Shown: positions 1 through 8,902 of the stretch, piece after piece
Layout: each line of letters starts with the position of its first letter
Position numbering within the stretch: the first letter of the stretch is position 1
Assembly (NCBI RefSeq): GCF_001522865.1
Contig: NZ_LOWB01000024.1
Location: 1 to 64,000 of the forward strand
Length of the DNA stretch: 64,000 nucleotides
From: Burkholderia sp. TSV86
GTDB lineage: Bacteria; Pseudomonadota; Gammaproteobacteria; Burkholderiales; Burkholderiaceae
Reading direction: 5' to 3'
Translations under genes and position numbers: made by a program
The notes under the pieces: generated by a model
Databases searched by the model: none
What the model saw: the letters and a program-made list of their open reading frames with translations, nothing else
What the model was told of the DNA's origin: nothing

Positions 1-84
1 GCATTCGACCGCTTCCTGGTCGCGCTCGGCTATCCGTTCTGGGAAGAGAGCGGCAATCCGGCGTACCACCTGTTCCTGTCGTAA
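1..84 (+). CDS. ilvA: threonine ammonia-lyase, C-terminal end (partial)
   Basis: Only the last 27 codons are in the window. The translated tail contains [17 protein letters not shown] and then a TAA stop. This matches the conserved C-terminus of the biosynthetic threonine dehydratase regulatory (ACT-like) domain, so the upstream gene is very probably ilvA, which commits threonine to isoleucine synthesis by making 2-oxobutanoate. It ends 22 bases before queF on the same strand, so the two may be co-transcribed. The call rests on a short segment, but the motif is characteristic. Confidence 0.75.
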   Translation, partial: AFDRFLVALGYPFWEESGNPAYHLFLS

Positions 85-106
85 CCTCGATCACACGGAC
101 CCATTC

Positions 107-931
107 ATGAATCCCGAACACTCCCCGCTCGGCAAGACGACCGTCTACTCGAACCAGTATGACGCATCGCTGCTGTTCCCGATCCCTCGCGCCGGCTCGC
201 GCGAGCAGATCGGCATAGGCGCGTCGCTGCCGTTCTTCGGCACCGATATTTGGAACGCCTACGAGCTTTCGTGGCTCAATGCGCGCGGCAAGCCGCAAGT
301 CGCGATCGCGACGTTCTACGTGCCCGCTGAATCGCCGAATATCGTCGAATCGAAGTCGTTCAAGCTGTATCTCGGCTCGTTCGCGCAGACGGCGTTCGAA
401 TCGATCGAAGCGGTACGCGACACGATCAAGCGCGACGTATCGGCCGTGTGCGGCGCGAACGTCGGCGTGCAGCTCGCGGCACCCGCCGATTTTCGCAAGC
501 TCAGCCTCGACGAACTCGACGGGCTGTCGCTCGATCGGCTCGACCTCGAGGCGGACGTCTACCATCCCGATGCGTCGCTGCTCGCCGCGTCGCACGACGA
601 AGCGCCTGTCGAGGAAACGCTGGTCTCCGATTTGCTGAAATCGAACTGCCCGGTCACCGGCCAGCCCGACTGGGGCAGCGTGCAGATTCGCTACGTCGGC
701 GCGCCGATCGATCACGCCGGGCTGTTGCGCTACATCATCTCGTATCGCGATCACACCGGCTTTCACGAGCAATGCGTCGAGCGGATCTTCATCGACATCC
801 TGAACGCGTGCAAGCCGGTCAAGCTTGCGGTCTACGCGCGCTACACGCGGCGCGGCGGGCTCGACATCAATCCGTTCCGCACCAACTACAATCAGCCGAT
901 GCCCGACAACGCGCGCACCGCGCGGCAGTGA
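107..931 (+). CDS. queF: NADPH-dependent 7-cyano-7-deazaguanine reductase (QueF)
   Basis: This enzyme reduces preQ0 to preQ1 with two NADPH in queuosine tRNA modification, in the cytoplasm. The 274-residue length fits the long, two-domain (E. coli type) QueF class. The signature [12 protein letters not shown] lies near residue 85. The catalytic cysteine is Cys181 in [11 protein letters not shown], followed seven residues later by the conserved Asp188, the spacing expected for QueF. The C-terminal half holds the second tunnelling-fold domain, ending in an [10 protein letters not shown] stretch typical of the family. The gene follows ilvA closely. No other preQ0 pathway gene is nearby. Confidence 0.96.
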   Translation: MNPEHSPLGKTTVYSNQYDASLLFPIPRAGSREQIGIGASLPFFGTDIWNAYELSWLNARGKPQVAIATFYVPAESPNIVESKSFKLYLGSFAQTAFESIEAVRDTIKRDVSAVCGANVGVQLAAPADFRKLSLDELDGLSLDRLDLEADVYHPDASLLAASHDEAPVEETLVSDLLKSNCPVTGQPDWGSVQIRYVGAPIDHAGLLRYIISYRDHTGFHEQCVERIFIDILNACKPVKLAVYARYTRRGGLDINPFRTNYNQPMPDNARTARQ

Positions 932-1141
932 AGCGCGCGGCGGACAACGCCGGGTGCCTCGGGCCAGCGCCGCCGGATATCCGGCCCGACCCTGTTTCGC
1001 GCCGCGCGGCATCAGGGAGCGCGGAGGACGATTCGACGGCGGCTTGACGGCGGCTCGACAGCAGTTTGATGGCAATTTGACCGCAATAACTCGGGCCGCC
1101 GAAGCCCTTTCGCCGGCAAACGCGCGCCTTCGGCGCACATG

Positions 1142-1166
1142 AAAACGGGGCCGCAAGGGCCCCGTT
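1142..1166 (-). terminator. intrinsic terminator of the RidA/D-aminoacylase operon
   Basis: A perfect 9-bp stem (AACGGGGCC / GGCCCCGTT) with a 5-base loop is followed, on the minus strand, by TTTT. It lies 34 bases beyond the minus-strand RidA-like stop codon, so it probably ends that operon. Confidence 0.7.
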
Positions 1167-1199
1167 CGACTATCGCGGCACGCGCCGCAGCGGCAACAA

Positions 1200-1589
1200 T
1201 TACTTTGCCGGCGCCTTGTACGCGATGCAATCGACCTCGACCTTGCAGTCGATCACCATGCTCGACTGCACACATGCGCGCGCGGGCGGATGCGCGCCAA
1301 AATACGACACGAACACCTTGTTGAACGACGCGAAGTCCCGCGCGTCGTCGAGCCATACGCCGCAGCGCACGACGTGCTCGAGCCCGTAGCCGGCCTCGTC
1401 CAGGATCGCGATCACGTTCTCGATCGCCTGCTTCGACTGCGTGACGATCCCGCCCTCGACGACCTCGCCGTTCACCATCGGCGTCTGGCCGGACACGTAC
1501 AGCCACCCGTCGTCGGTCTGCACCGCGCGCGCGAACGGCATCACCTGACCGCCCGTGCCCTTGGCCTCACCCACGCCATATCGCTTCAT
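1200..1589 (-). CDS. RidA/YjgF/UK114 family protein
   Basis: This 129-residue protein has the size and fold signature of the Rid superfamily (chorismate-mutase-like trimers), including YVSGQTP near residue 31 and a C-terminal ACVQSSMVIDCKVEVDCIAY block. Canonical RidA hydrolyses enamine/imine intermediates released by PLP dehydratases, using an arginine in that block (CVEVARL in E. coli). Here the arginine position appears to be Met111, so this is a non-RidA Rid subgroup and its activity is uncertain. It is the last gene of a minus-strand unit behind a D-aminoacylase. Divergently encoded nearby is a PLP enzyme of the D-serine dehydratase type, which could supply enamine intermediates. Confidence 0.85.
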   Translation of the reverse strand: MKRYGVGEAKGTGGQVMPFARAVQTDDGWLYVSGQTPMVNGEVVEGGIVTQSKQAIENVIAILDEAGYGLEHVVRCGVWLDDARDFASFNKVFVSYFGAHPPARACVQSSMVIDCKVEVDCIAYKAPAK

Positions 1590-1733
1590 CGTTTCACTCC
1601 TTTACTTCGTTTGCTCGTTTGCCGAATCCACGCCGCCGGCGCGATGCCGGCGGCACCCAATCGTCGCTCGCGAAACCGGCGCGCGGACGCCCGCCGCGCC
1701 AGCCGGTCTCGCATGCGCGCGTTGCGCGCCTGC

Positions 1734-3215
1734 TCAGAACGCGTCGGCCGGCGTCGCCGCGCGGCGCTCGCCGCGCGCGACGAAGCGCCCCGCGCGCTCG
1801 CCCGTGGGCGCGCCGTCGCGATACGACAGCACGCCGTTCACCCATACCGCGTCGATGCCCTGCGCCGGCTGTTGCGGACGCTCGAACGTCGCCGCATCGC
1901 GCACCCGCGCTGGATCGAACAGAACGAGATCCGCGTGATAGCCGACGCGCACCTCGCCGCGCCCGTCGAGCCCGAAACGCCGCGCCGACAGCGACGTCAT
2001 CTTGCGCACCGCCTCTTCGAGCGGTAGCAGCCCCTCGTCGCGCGCATAGTGGCCGAGCACGCGCGCAAACGCGCCCCAAAGCCGCGGATGCGGCAGCGGG
2101 TCGTTCGGCAGGCCGTCCGAGCCGATCATCGTCGCCGGATGCGACAGGATTCGGCGCACGTCGTCCTCCGCCATGTTGTGATAGACCGCGCCGGCCGGCA
2201 TCAGCCGGCGCGCCGCGTCCTGTTCGCTCACGCCCCAATCGGCGGCGATCGTCTTCAGCAGCTTGCCCGCCATTTCCGGGTGCGGCTCGGACCACGTGAC
2301 CGTGATGTCGATATCGCCCGTCACCTGCTTGAGCGCGAGCGTCGTCGAGCTGCGGCTGTACGGATAGCAGTCGCAGCCGACGGGTTGCAGCCGCCGCGCG
2401 CGCTCGAGCGACGCGAGCACTTCGCCGCTGCGTCCCCAGTTCGACGGCCCCGCGCACTTCAGGTGCGAGATCACGACGGGCACGCGCGCGTGGCGGCCGA
2501 TCCGGTACGCCTCGTCCATCGCATCGAGAATCGCGTCGAACTCGGTGCGCATGTGCGTCGTATAAACCGCGCCGGCCTGCGCGAGCGGCTCGGCGAGCGC
2601 CATCACCTCCTCCGTCGGCGCGGCGAACGCGGACCCATACGCGAGCCCCGAACTCAAGCCGAGCGCGCCATGCGCGAGCGCTTCCTCAAGCTGCGCGCGC
2701 ATCGCGGCGATCTCGGCATCGTTCGCCGCGCGATCGAGCCGGTCCATCTGGTTGTTGCGCAGCGCGGTATGGCCGACCAGCGCCGCGACGTTGACGGCCG
2801 GCCGCGCGGCATTCACCGCGTCGACATACGCGGCGAACGTCGGATAGCGAAACGCCGCGCGCGCGCCGAGCAGGTTCATCGGATCGGGCGGCTCGCCTTT
2901 GAGCGCCACCGGCGACGCACTGATCCCGCAGTTGCCGACGATCACCGTCGTCACGCCCTGCGAGATCTTCGGCAGCATCTGCGGCGCGTCGATCACGTTC
3001 GTATCGTCGTGCGTGTGCACGTCGATGAAGCCGGGCGCGAGCGCGCGGCCGCCGGCTTCGATCACGTCTTGCGCGAGCCAGTTCGTCAGATTGCCGATCG
3101 CGACGATCTTGGCATCGCGGATCGCGACGTCGCGCGCCACCGGCGGCGCGCCGCTGCCGTCGTAGAGCATCGCGCCGACGATCAGCGTGTCGGCGGCTTC
3201 GGGGTGCGAGTGCAT
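1734..3215 (-). CDS. N-acyl-D-amino-acid deacylase (D-aminoacylase)
   Basis: This amidohydrolase-superfamily enzyme releases D-amino acids from N-acyl-D-amino acids. The 493-residue length is normal. The N-terminal metal motif HTHDD lies near residue 66. VGNCGIS carries the cysteine that serves as a zinc ligand in characterised D-aminoacylases. THMRTE, VISHLKCAG and the late IGSDGLP aspartate complete the active site. No signal peptide is evident, so it is cytoplasmic. It lies between the RpiR regulator (27 bases upstream) and the RidA-like gene, indicating one minus-strand operon for D-amino acid catabolism. The acyl and amino acid specificity cannot be read from the sequence. Confidence 0.93.
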   Translation of the reverse strand: MHSHPEAADTLIVGAMLYDGSGAPPVARDVAIRDAKIVAIGNLTNWLAQDVIEAGGRALAPGFIDVHTHDDTNVIDAPQMLPKISQGVTTVIVGNCGISASPVALKGEPPDPMNLLGARAAFRYPTFAAYVDAVNAARPAVNVAALVGHTALRNNQMDRLDRAANDAEIAAMRAQLEEALAHGALGLSSGLAYGSAFAAPTEEVMALAEPLAQAGAVYTTHMRTEFDAILDAMDEAYRIGRHARVPVVISHLKCAGPSNWGRSGEVLASLERARRLQPVGCDCYPYSRSSTTLALKQVTGDIDITVTWSEPHPEMAGKLLKTIAADWGVSEQDAARRLMPAGAVYHNMAEDDVRRILSHPATMIGSDGLPNDPLPHPRLWGAFARVLGHYARDEGLLPLEEAVRKMTSLSARRFGLDGRGEVRVGYHADLVLFDPARVRDAATFERPQQPAQGIDAVWVNGVLSYRDGAPTGERAGRFVARGERRAATPADAF

Positions 3216-3242
3216 GTCGCTGTCTCCTTCACGTCAGGTCCT

Positions 3243-4136
3243 TCAATCTCCGAGCGGCTGGCGCTCGCCGCCGCCGCGATGCACGTCGAGCGCATGCTTG
3301 ACCCGCCGCAGCATCTCGCGGCTGCCGTCGCCGAGCTGGAGCGCGACCTCGGTGACGAGCACGTCGAGCGCCATCATCATCGCGTAGCGCGAAGCCGACG
3401 GTTTGAAAATGAAATCGGTTTCGAATGCAACGACCGGGATCAGATGATCGGCAAGCTGCGCGAGCGGCGACGCGGGCGCGGTGAGCGCGACGAGCACGGC
3501 GCCGTATTGCTTGGCAAGCGCGCAGCTGTCGTTGAGCTCGGGCACGCGCCCGGTGACCGACAGCGCGACGACGACGCAATCAGGCGCGACGGTGCTCGCA
3601 ACCATGCGTTGCAGCAACGCATCCTGATAGCTGGCAACCGGCAAGCCAAAGCGCACGAGCCGAAAGCGCAGTTCGTCGGCGAGCGCGGTCGAGCCGCCGC
3701 CCTGCACGTACACGTAGATCATCCGCGCTCCGGCGAGCGCCGCGGCCGGTGCGTCGAACGACATCTGCGACAGCAGCTGGTGGTTCTGCTCGAGCGTGGC
3801 CTGCACGTCGTCGAACACGCGCTCGGCAGGCGTCGGATGGTGCCCATCGGCGCCCGCGGACGGCGCCAGAAAGCGCTGGCCGACGGCCGCTGCCTGCGCG
3901 AGCCGCAGCTTCAGCTCGCGCACGTCGCGACAGCCGACCGCCTTCGCAAAGCGCGTGACGGTCGCCACACTCACACCCGCCTGCGCGGCAAGCGCGCCGA
4001 TGCTCGCGTGCGCGGCGCGGGCTAGATCGTCGAGTATCCACGCGGCGACCTTACGCTCGGCGTCACGCAGCTCAGGCGCGCGCTCGGCGATCCTGGCGAC
4101 GACATCGAAAGCGGAGGGTTCGGGGGACGAATGCAT
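3243..4136 (-). CDS. MurR/RpiR family transcriptional regulator
   Basis: The 297-residue protein has an N-terminal RpiR-type helix-turn-helix (about residues 10-85, with AAQAGVSVATVTRFAKAVG) and a C-terminal SIS domain (about 115-270, with YVYVQGGGSTALADELRFRL), which in this family senses phosphosugars or related ligands. It is first in the minus-strand D-aminoacylase operon and divergent from the D-serine-dehydratase-like gene. It therefore probably controls both through the dyads in the shared 163-bp intergenic region. Since neighbouring genes handle D-amino acids, the inducer may be an N-acyl-D-amino acid or its product. That is inference. Confidence 0.92.
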   Translation of the reverse strand: MHSSPEPSAFDVVARIAERAPELRDAERKVAAWILDDLARAAHASIGALAAQAGVSVATVTRFAKAVGCRDVRELKLRLAQAAAVGQRFLAPSAGADGHHPTPAERVFDDVQATLEQNHQLLSQMSFDAPAAALAGARMIYVYVQGGGSTALADELRFRLVRFGLPVASYQDALLQRMVASTVAPDCVVVALSVTGRVPELNDSCALAKQYGAVLVALTAPASPLAQLADHLIPVVAFETDFIFKPSASRYAMMMALDVLVTEVALQLGDGSREMLRRVKHALDVHRGGGERQPLGD

Positions 4137-4181
4137 GGGGCGTGCTCGACCGGCGGCGGCCGGCTGATGGGATCGCTAGCG

Positions 4182-4202
4182 GCTGATCCAGGGTGGATCA
4201 GC
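4182..4202. promoter_or_regulatory. perfect 9-bp inverted repeat, candidate RpiR operator
   Basis: The arms GCTGATCCA and TGGATCAGC flank a GGG spacer in the divergent region between the RpiR gene and the PLP-enzyme gene. It is a perfect dyad placed 45 bases upstream of the regulator start. An operator role is inferred from position and symmetry. Confidence 0.5.
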
Positions 4203-4204
4203 AC

Positions 4205-4221
4205 ATGTTAATAAATAACAT
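4205..4221. promoter_or_regulatory. second inverted repeat in the divergent promoter region
   Basis: The arms ATGTTA and TAACAT flank a 5-base AT spacer. The dyad starts two bases after the previous one and lies in the AT-rich part of the spacer where the two divergent promoters must lie. RpiR proteins bind such AT-rich dyads. Which of the two repeats is bound is unknown. Confidence 0.45.
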
Positions 4222-4299
4222 TTTCGAACGGATGCTACTTTCTGTACTATCGTCAAGTCAACTTTACGCCGATATATAAGCATGATGGAGTGAGATAAA

Positions 4300-5592
4300 A
4301 TGAAAGTTACAAACTATCAACAAGCGGCAATCGATCCGACCGGCAAGGGTCTGGGCAACGTGCCGGGCACGAGCGTGCCGCTCGCCGATGCTGGCCGCCT
4401 CGAATGGAATCTGCTCGACGAGGACGTCAGTTTGCCCGCCGCGGTGCTGTACGCAGAGCGCATCGAGCACAACCTGAAGTGGATGCAGGCGTTCGTCGCA
4501 GAATATGGCGTGAAGCTCGCACCGCACGGCAAGACGACGATGGCGCCGCAACTATTTCGCCGCCAGCTCGAAACGGGCGCGTGGGGCATCACGCTTGCGA
4601 CCGCGCATCAAGTGCGTGCGGCGTACCGCGGCGGCGTGCGGCGCGTGCTGCTCGCCAACCAGCTTGTCGGCAAACGCAACATGGCGATGATCGCCGAACT
4701 GCTGAGCGATCCCGATTTCGAATTCTTCTGCCTCGTCGATTCGGCCGATGGCGCCGAGCAGCTCGGCCGCTTCTTCGACGCCGCGAACAAGCCGCTCAAC
4801 GTGCTGCTCGAATTGGGCGTGCCGGGCGGGCGTACCGGCGTGCGTGACGATGCGCAGCGCGACGCGGTGCTCGCGGCGCTCGAGCGTTATCCGCGCGTGC
4901 TGAAGCTCGCCGGAATCGAGTTATACGAAGGCGTGCTGAAGCAAGAGCGCGACGTGCGCGCGTTCCTCCAGCGCGCGCTCGCGCTTACCCGCGAACTGGC
5001 GGCGGCCGGCCGTATCCGGCGCACGCCGGCGATTCTGTCCGGCGCGGGCTCGGCGTGGTACGACGTCGTAGCCGACGAGTTCGCGCACGCGCGCGAGACC
5101 ATCGATATCGTGTTGCGCCCCGGCTGTTATCTGACGCACGACGTCGGCATCTACAAGAAAGCGCAAGCGGACATTCTCGCGCGCAACCCCATCGCGCGGG
5201 AAATGGGGGCGGGGTTGCTGCCCGCGCTGCATTTGTGGGCATACGTGCAATCGATTCCGGAGCCCGAATGCGCGATCGTCGCACTCGGCAAGCGCGATGC
5301 CGCGTTCGACGCCGGGCTGCCCGAGCCCGCGCGCCATTTCCGGCCCGGCTCGGTGGCAGGCTCGCAGGCCGGCGCGATGCCGCACGAGATTGCCGCCAGC
5401 GAAGGCTGGGCGGTCACGGCGATGATGGATCAGCATGCCTACCTGAAAATTCCCGCAGGCGCAGACCTGAAGGTCGGCGACATGATCGCGTTCGACATCT
5501 CGCATCCGTGCCTCACGTTCGACAAATGGCGGCAACTGCTCGTGGCCGATGAAAAGTACCGGGTGACCGAAGTGATCGAGACGTATTTCTGA
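4300..5592 (+). CDS. PLP-dependent D-amino acid deaminase / D-serine dehydratase-like protein
   Basis: The fold-type III (alanine racemase N-terminal) PLP barrel is followed by a D-serine dehydratase-like C-terminal domain. The PLP lysine sits in LAPHGKTTMAPQLF, near residue 76. The C-terminal ISHPCLTFDKW holds the His-x-Cys pair that binds zinc in eukaryotic-type D-serine dehydratases. Likely chemistry is deamination of a D-amino acid (D-serine or D-threonine type) to a 2-oxo acid and ammonia. A D-threonine aldolase activity is the main alternative. The gene stands divergently from the D-aminoacylase operon, consistent with using the D-amino acids released there. It is 430 residues long with no export signal. 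The AAGTCAA-rich upstream region is notably AT-rich. Confidence 0.88.
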   Translation: MKVTNYQQAAIDPTGKGLGNVPGTSVPLADAGRLEWNLLDEDVSLPAAVLYAERIEHNLKWMQAFVAEYGVKLAPHGKTTMAPQLFRRQLETGAWGITLATAHQVRAAYRGGVRRVLLANQLVGKRNMAMIAELLSDPDFEFFCLVDSADGAEQLGRFFDAANKPLNVLLELGVPGGRTGVRDDAQRDAVLAALERYPRVLKLAGIELYEGVLKQERDVRAFLQRALALTRELAAAGRIRRTPAILSGAGSAWYDVVADEFAHARETIDIVLRPGCYLTHDVGIYKKAQADILARNPIAREMGAGLLPALHLWAYVQSIPEPECAIVALGKRDAAFDAGLPEPARHFRPGSVAGSQAGAMPHEIAASEGWAVTAMMDQHAYLKIPAGADLKVGDMIAFDISHPCLTFDKWRQLLVADEKYRVTEVIETYF

Positions 5593-5897
5593 GCGTGCGC
5601 CAATGGCTGGCGGCGGGCGAAACGGCTGACGCCGCGTTCACGGGCGATGTACGGGCGATGGCCTGTCACGGCTGCTTCGCCCACGCGTCATTCGCGCCGC
5701 GAAGCGGCGGAGTAAACTGCTTTTTGCCCCGCATCCGCGCGTGCCGGCCGGGCGGGCGCCCACGCTTGACGGCGGTTTCGGCCTGCGTGCTTTGCATGCG
5801 GCGGAAAGCCGGCGCCAGCGCCCACGGCCCAGACAATCACGTCATGACCCCGGAGTAAGCGTTGAAGCACGCGCTCCCATCGACACTGGAGATCATC
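5593..5897 (+). other. 305-bp intergenic stretch without a convincing gene
   Basis: This lies between the D-amino acid deaminase and the DJ-1 gene. An 87-codon open frame is present but lacks a ribosome binding site and family resemblance. No terminator or dyad was recognised. Confidence 0.6.
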
Positions 5898-6479
5898 ATG
5901 GCAGCCAAGAAAATTCTGTTCCTGACGGGCGATTTCGCCGAAGACTACGAAACGATGGTGCCGTTCCAGGCACTCCTGGCGGTCGGCCATCAGGTCGACG
6001 CCGTATGCCCCGGCAAACGGGCAGGCGACAAAGTGAAGACGGCGATCCACGATTTCGAGGGCGATCAGACCTATACCGAAAAGCCCGGCCACCAGTTCAC
6101 GCTGAACGCGGCGTTCGACGACGTCGATCCGGCACGCTATGACGCGCTCGCGATCGCAGGCGGGCGCGCCCCCGAATATCTGCGTCTCGATCCGAAAGTG
6201 ATCTCGCTCGTGCGCGCATTCGCCGATGAACACAAACCGATCGCGGCCATCTGCCATGCCGCGCAATTGCTGGCCGCGGCCGACGTGATTCGCGGCAAGC
6301 GGATCGCCGCGTATCCGGCATGCGCACCCGAAGTGCGTCTCGCCGGAGGCGAATATGCGGACATTCCCGTCGACGCCGCCGTCACCGACGCACCGTTCGT
6401 CACCGCGCCCGCGTGGCCCGCGCATCCGGCATGGCTCGCGCAGTTCCTTGCGCTGCTTGGCACGCGGATCGAGCTTTGA
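5898..6479 (+). CDS. DJ-1/PfpI family protein
   Basis: This is a 193-residue DJ-1/PfpI-superfamily protein of the glutamine amidotransferase-like fold. The nucleophile elbow is AAICHAAQ with Cys119 followed by His120, and a conserved acidic residue (Glu15) lies in the GDFAEDYE segment near the N-terminus. Members act as deglycases, chaperones or peptidases, and the sequence alone does not say which. The ATG at 5898 was chosen because a GGAG sequence precedes it. An in-frame TTG 36 bases upstream gives a non-conserved extension. The gene is monocistronic. Confidence 0.9.
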   Translation: MAAKKILFLTGDFAEDYETMVPFQALLAVGHQVDAVCPGKRAGDKVKTAIHDFEGDQTYTEKPGHQFTLNAAFDDVDPARYDALAIAGGRAPEYLRLDPKVISLVRAFADEHKPIAAICHAAQLLAAADVIRGKRIAAYPACAPEVRLAGGEYADIPVDAAVTDAPFVTAPAWPAHPAWLAQFLALLGTRIEL

Positions 6480-6674
6480 CGAAGCCGCGCGGGCACAGGC
6501 ACGGCGGCGCGCCATGCCGCTGCGCCGCCGCACGCATGGCCGCCGGGCAAAGCCGACGCGGCTGCCATCGAGCCGAATCGGCCGTCGGCCACGGCCAACC
6601 GGGCCCGCCGGCCAGACCTGCGCCGCCACGCCGGCAATGCAACCCGCTCGGCGCCGCTTGGCCGGCGTGCCCGC

Positions 6675-7145
6675 TCAGCCCTCCCCGGCGGCCCCGTCAG
6701 CTTTCGCCGGCGCAACCCGCGCGACATCGGCGACGCGCGCCTCGAGCAATGCGAGTGCGCTGGACAGCGCGCCCAGCACATCGTCCGGCAGCGCGGCCAT
6801 CGTGTCGTGCAGGAATGCATTGCGGCGCGGCAGGCATTCGTCGAAGGCCTGCCGCCCGGCCGCCGTCAGCTTCACGTTCGTCACGCGGTTGTCGCGCGGA
6901 TCGGCATCGCGCTCGATCCAGCCGAGCGTCTCGAGTGTCTTCAACTGACGCGTGAGCGCGCCCGGATCGACGCGCAGCAATTCGACGAGCCGCTTCTGCG
7001 ACGACACGCCGTCGTTCGCGTCCAACGCGACCATGATGCGCCAACGCGGCAGCGGCTGCCCCACATGAGTCTCGAATGCGGCCATGAACGTCCGATAAGT
7101 CCGTCCGAATTGCTGCAAAATCGCGATGCGGTCCTGTTCTTCCAT
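6675..7145 (-). CDS. MarR family transcriptional regulator
   Basis: This 156-residue winged-helix protein has the MarR layout: a dimerisation helix (IAILQQFGRTYRTFMAAFE), a recognition region (LVELLRVDPGALTRQLKTLE) and the wing signature RDADPRDNRVTNVKLTAAGR near residue 85. It lies 61 bases downstream of the MFS exporter on the same strand, so the two are probably one transcript. It likely represses this exporter through the dyad at 8812-8823, derepressing on binding a phenolic or drug-like ligand, as is usual in the family. Confidence 0.92.
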   Translation of the reverse strand: MEEQDRIAILQQFGRTYRTFMAAFETHVGQPLPRWRIMVALDANDGVSSQKRLVELLRVDPGALTRQLKTLETLGWIERDADPRDNRVTNVKLTAAGRQAFDECLPRRNAFLHDTMAALPDDVLGALSSALALLEARVADVARVAPAKADGAAGEG

Positions 7146-7206
7146 GCGCTAGCTTCGACTCCGGCGGCAAACAACGAAAAGATCAAACGATCGACCCAGC
7201 GCGCGC

Positions 7207-8793
7207 TCACTCGGCGGCAACCGCGGGCTCGAGCGTGCGGCGCAGCTCAAGAGGCGGAACGCGGCGGCTTTGCCACACCGCGAACAGCGCGACGGCCGCG
7301 CCCACGCCGATGCCCAGATGAATCGCGCCGACGAGCGCGTCGCGTGCCGCGTCGATCATGAATTCGCCATGATGCCCGGCGCGCGCTAACTCGTCCACGA
7401 CTCGCGCCTGCGCCGCGCGATCAATCAGCACATGCGGATCGGCGAGCCGGGCCTGCCACGGCAGCGCGCCGTCGGCGGTGAGCGCGGCGCGCACGCCGCG
7501 CCCGTAGAACGCGTTGACGAGCGCGCCCGTCAACGCGGCGCCGCCCATGCCGCCCACCATCCGCAGCGATTGAAGCAGCGCCGTCGCGATGCCCACGTGC
7601 GCCCGCCCCGCCGCCTGCTGCGCGAACACGGTCAGGTTGGGCAGCACGAAGCCCAGCCCCACGCCGCCTACAACCATCCATGCCATCAGCATCCACGCTG
7701 GGGTACGGTGCGTCGACGCGACGATGCCCGCGCACGCGAGCGCGAACAGCAGAAAACCGGCATGCAGCATCGCGTTCGGACGGCGGATCCGCGTAACGAC
7801 CCGGCCGTTCATGATGCTGCCGATGGTGATGAACACGACAAGCGGCGTGATCACGATGCCCGCCTGCTGCGGCGACATCCCGAAGCCGCCCTGGAAAAGC
7901 AGCGGCGCGTAGAAGATCAACGAGAACATCGCGAAACCGCCGAGCAGCGACAGAATAAAGAGCGTCGACAGCGCGCGGTTCGCGAACATCTCGAGCGGCA
8001 GGATCGGCTGCGCGGCGCGCTTTTCCCAGCGCCAGAGCGCCACGCCGCCTGCGAGCGCGACGACGAGCATCGGCCAGCCGCCGGCCCCGTATTTCGGCAG
8101 CCATTCGACGAATAGCTGCACCGCGCCGAGCGTCACGGCGATCAGAAGCGCACCGGGCCAATCGAGCCGTATCTTGCCATGCTCGGCGTGCCGCAGATGC
8201 GGCAGATATCGCCAAACGAAAAAAAACGACAGCAGGCCGACGGGCAGATTCACGTAGAACACCGAGCGCCAGCCGTAATGCTGGGTCAGCACGCCGCCCA
8301 GCGACGGGCCGACCGCGTTTGCGATACCGAACGCCGCGCTCATCATCACCTGCCAGCGCAGCCGCACGACCGAATCGGGAAAGAGATCGGGAATGCACGC
8401 GAACACCGTGCCGACCAGCATCCCGCCACCAATGCCTTGCAGCGCGCGCGCGAGCACGAGCGCGATCATCGTCTGCGCGGTCCCGCATAGCACCGACGCA
8501 CCGGTAAACACCACGATCGACGCGATCACGAACGGCTTACGCCCGAAATAATCGCCGAGCCGCCCGAAGATCGGCACGGTGATCACCGATGCGAGCAGAT
8601 ACGACGTCGCAACCCACGCGTACAGATCGAAGCCGTGCAGTTCCCCGACGATCGTCGGCAGCGCGGTGCCGACCACGGTTTGGTCGAGCGCGACGAGCAT
8701 CGTGACGAACGAGATGCCGAGCATCGCGAGCAGCGATTCGCGAAACGGCAGAACTTGCCCGCTCGAATGGCGGGCTGCGATATCGACGGCCAT
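7207..8793 (-). CDS. MFS multidrug exporter, DHA2 (EmrB/QacA-like) family
   Basis: A 528-residue inner-membrane protein with about 14 predicted helices. The motif-C-like antiporter region and loop 2-3 motif A (FGRLGDYFGRKP) are visible, and VALDQTVVGTALPTIVGEL in helix 1 is diagnostic of the DHA2 drug:H+ antiporters. The internal ATG at 8793 was preferred to an ATG 30 bases upstream because the upstream one lies inside the palindromic operator. A MarR regulator follows in the same operon. Substrates are unknown. No membrane fusion protein (EmrA) or outer membrane partner is adjacent. Confidence 0.93.
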   Translation of the reverse strand: MAVDIAARHSSGQVLPFRESLLAMLGISFVTMLVALDQTVVGTALPTIVGELHGFDLYAWVATSYLLASVITVPIFGRLGDYFGRKPFVIASIVVFTGASVLCGTAQTMIALVLARALQGIGGGMLVGTVFACIPDLFPDSVVRLRWQVMMSAAFGIANAVGPSLGGVLTQHYGWRSVFYVNLPVGLLSFFFVWRYLPHLRHAEHGKIRLDWPGALLIAVTLGAVQLFVEWLPKYGAGGWPMLVVALAGGVALWRWEKRAAQPILPLEMFANRALSTLFILSLLGGFAMFSLIFYAPLLFQGGFGMSPQQAGIVITPLVVFITIGSIMNGRVVTRIRRPNAMLHAGFLLFALACAGIVASTHRTPAWMLMAWMVVGGVGLGFVLPNLTVFAQQAAGRAHVGIATALLQSLRMVGGMGGAALTGALVNAFYGRGVRAALTADGALPWQARLADPHVLIDRAAQARVVDELARAGHHGEFMIDAARDALVGAIHLGIGVGAAVALFAVWQSRRVPPLELRRTLEPAVAAE

Positions 8794-8811
8794 TTTTTGC
8801 TCACGCAATAT

Positions 8812-8823
8812 TTGATACATCAA
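8812..8823. promoter_or_regulatory. MarR-type palindromic operator upstream of the MFS exporter
   Basis: TTGATACATCAA is an inverted repeat (arms TTGAT / ATCAA) 19 bases upstream of the exporter start and between divergent genes. An ATTTGA element recurs at 8810 and 8826. MarR proteins commonly bind TTGAT-type dyads, and the cognate regulator is the next gene downstream. Assignment is by motif and position. Confidence 0.55.
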
Positions 8824-8902
8824 TTATTTGAACAGTCTATCACGCATCGAGTAATCTAGCCGGCACTCTCCTCCCAGGCTGCGCGCATCGCAAAGGATTC
8901 AG

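Noticed and set aside
2049..4025. 658-codon plus-strand frame opposite D-aminoacylase and RpiR
   Set aside because: An Arg-rich antisense shadow spanning two unrelated genes. It has no family signature.
5595..5858. 87-codon frame between two plus-strand genes
   Set aside because: No Shine-Dalgarno, no family resemblance and unusual Cys/Arg composition.
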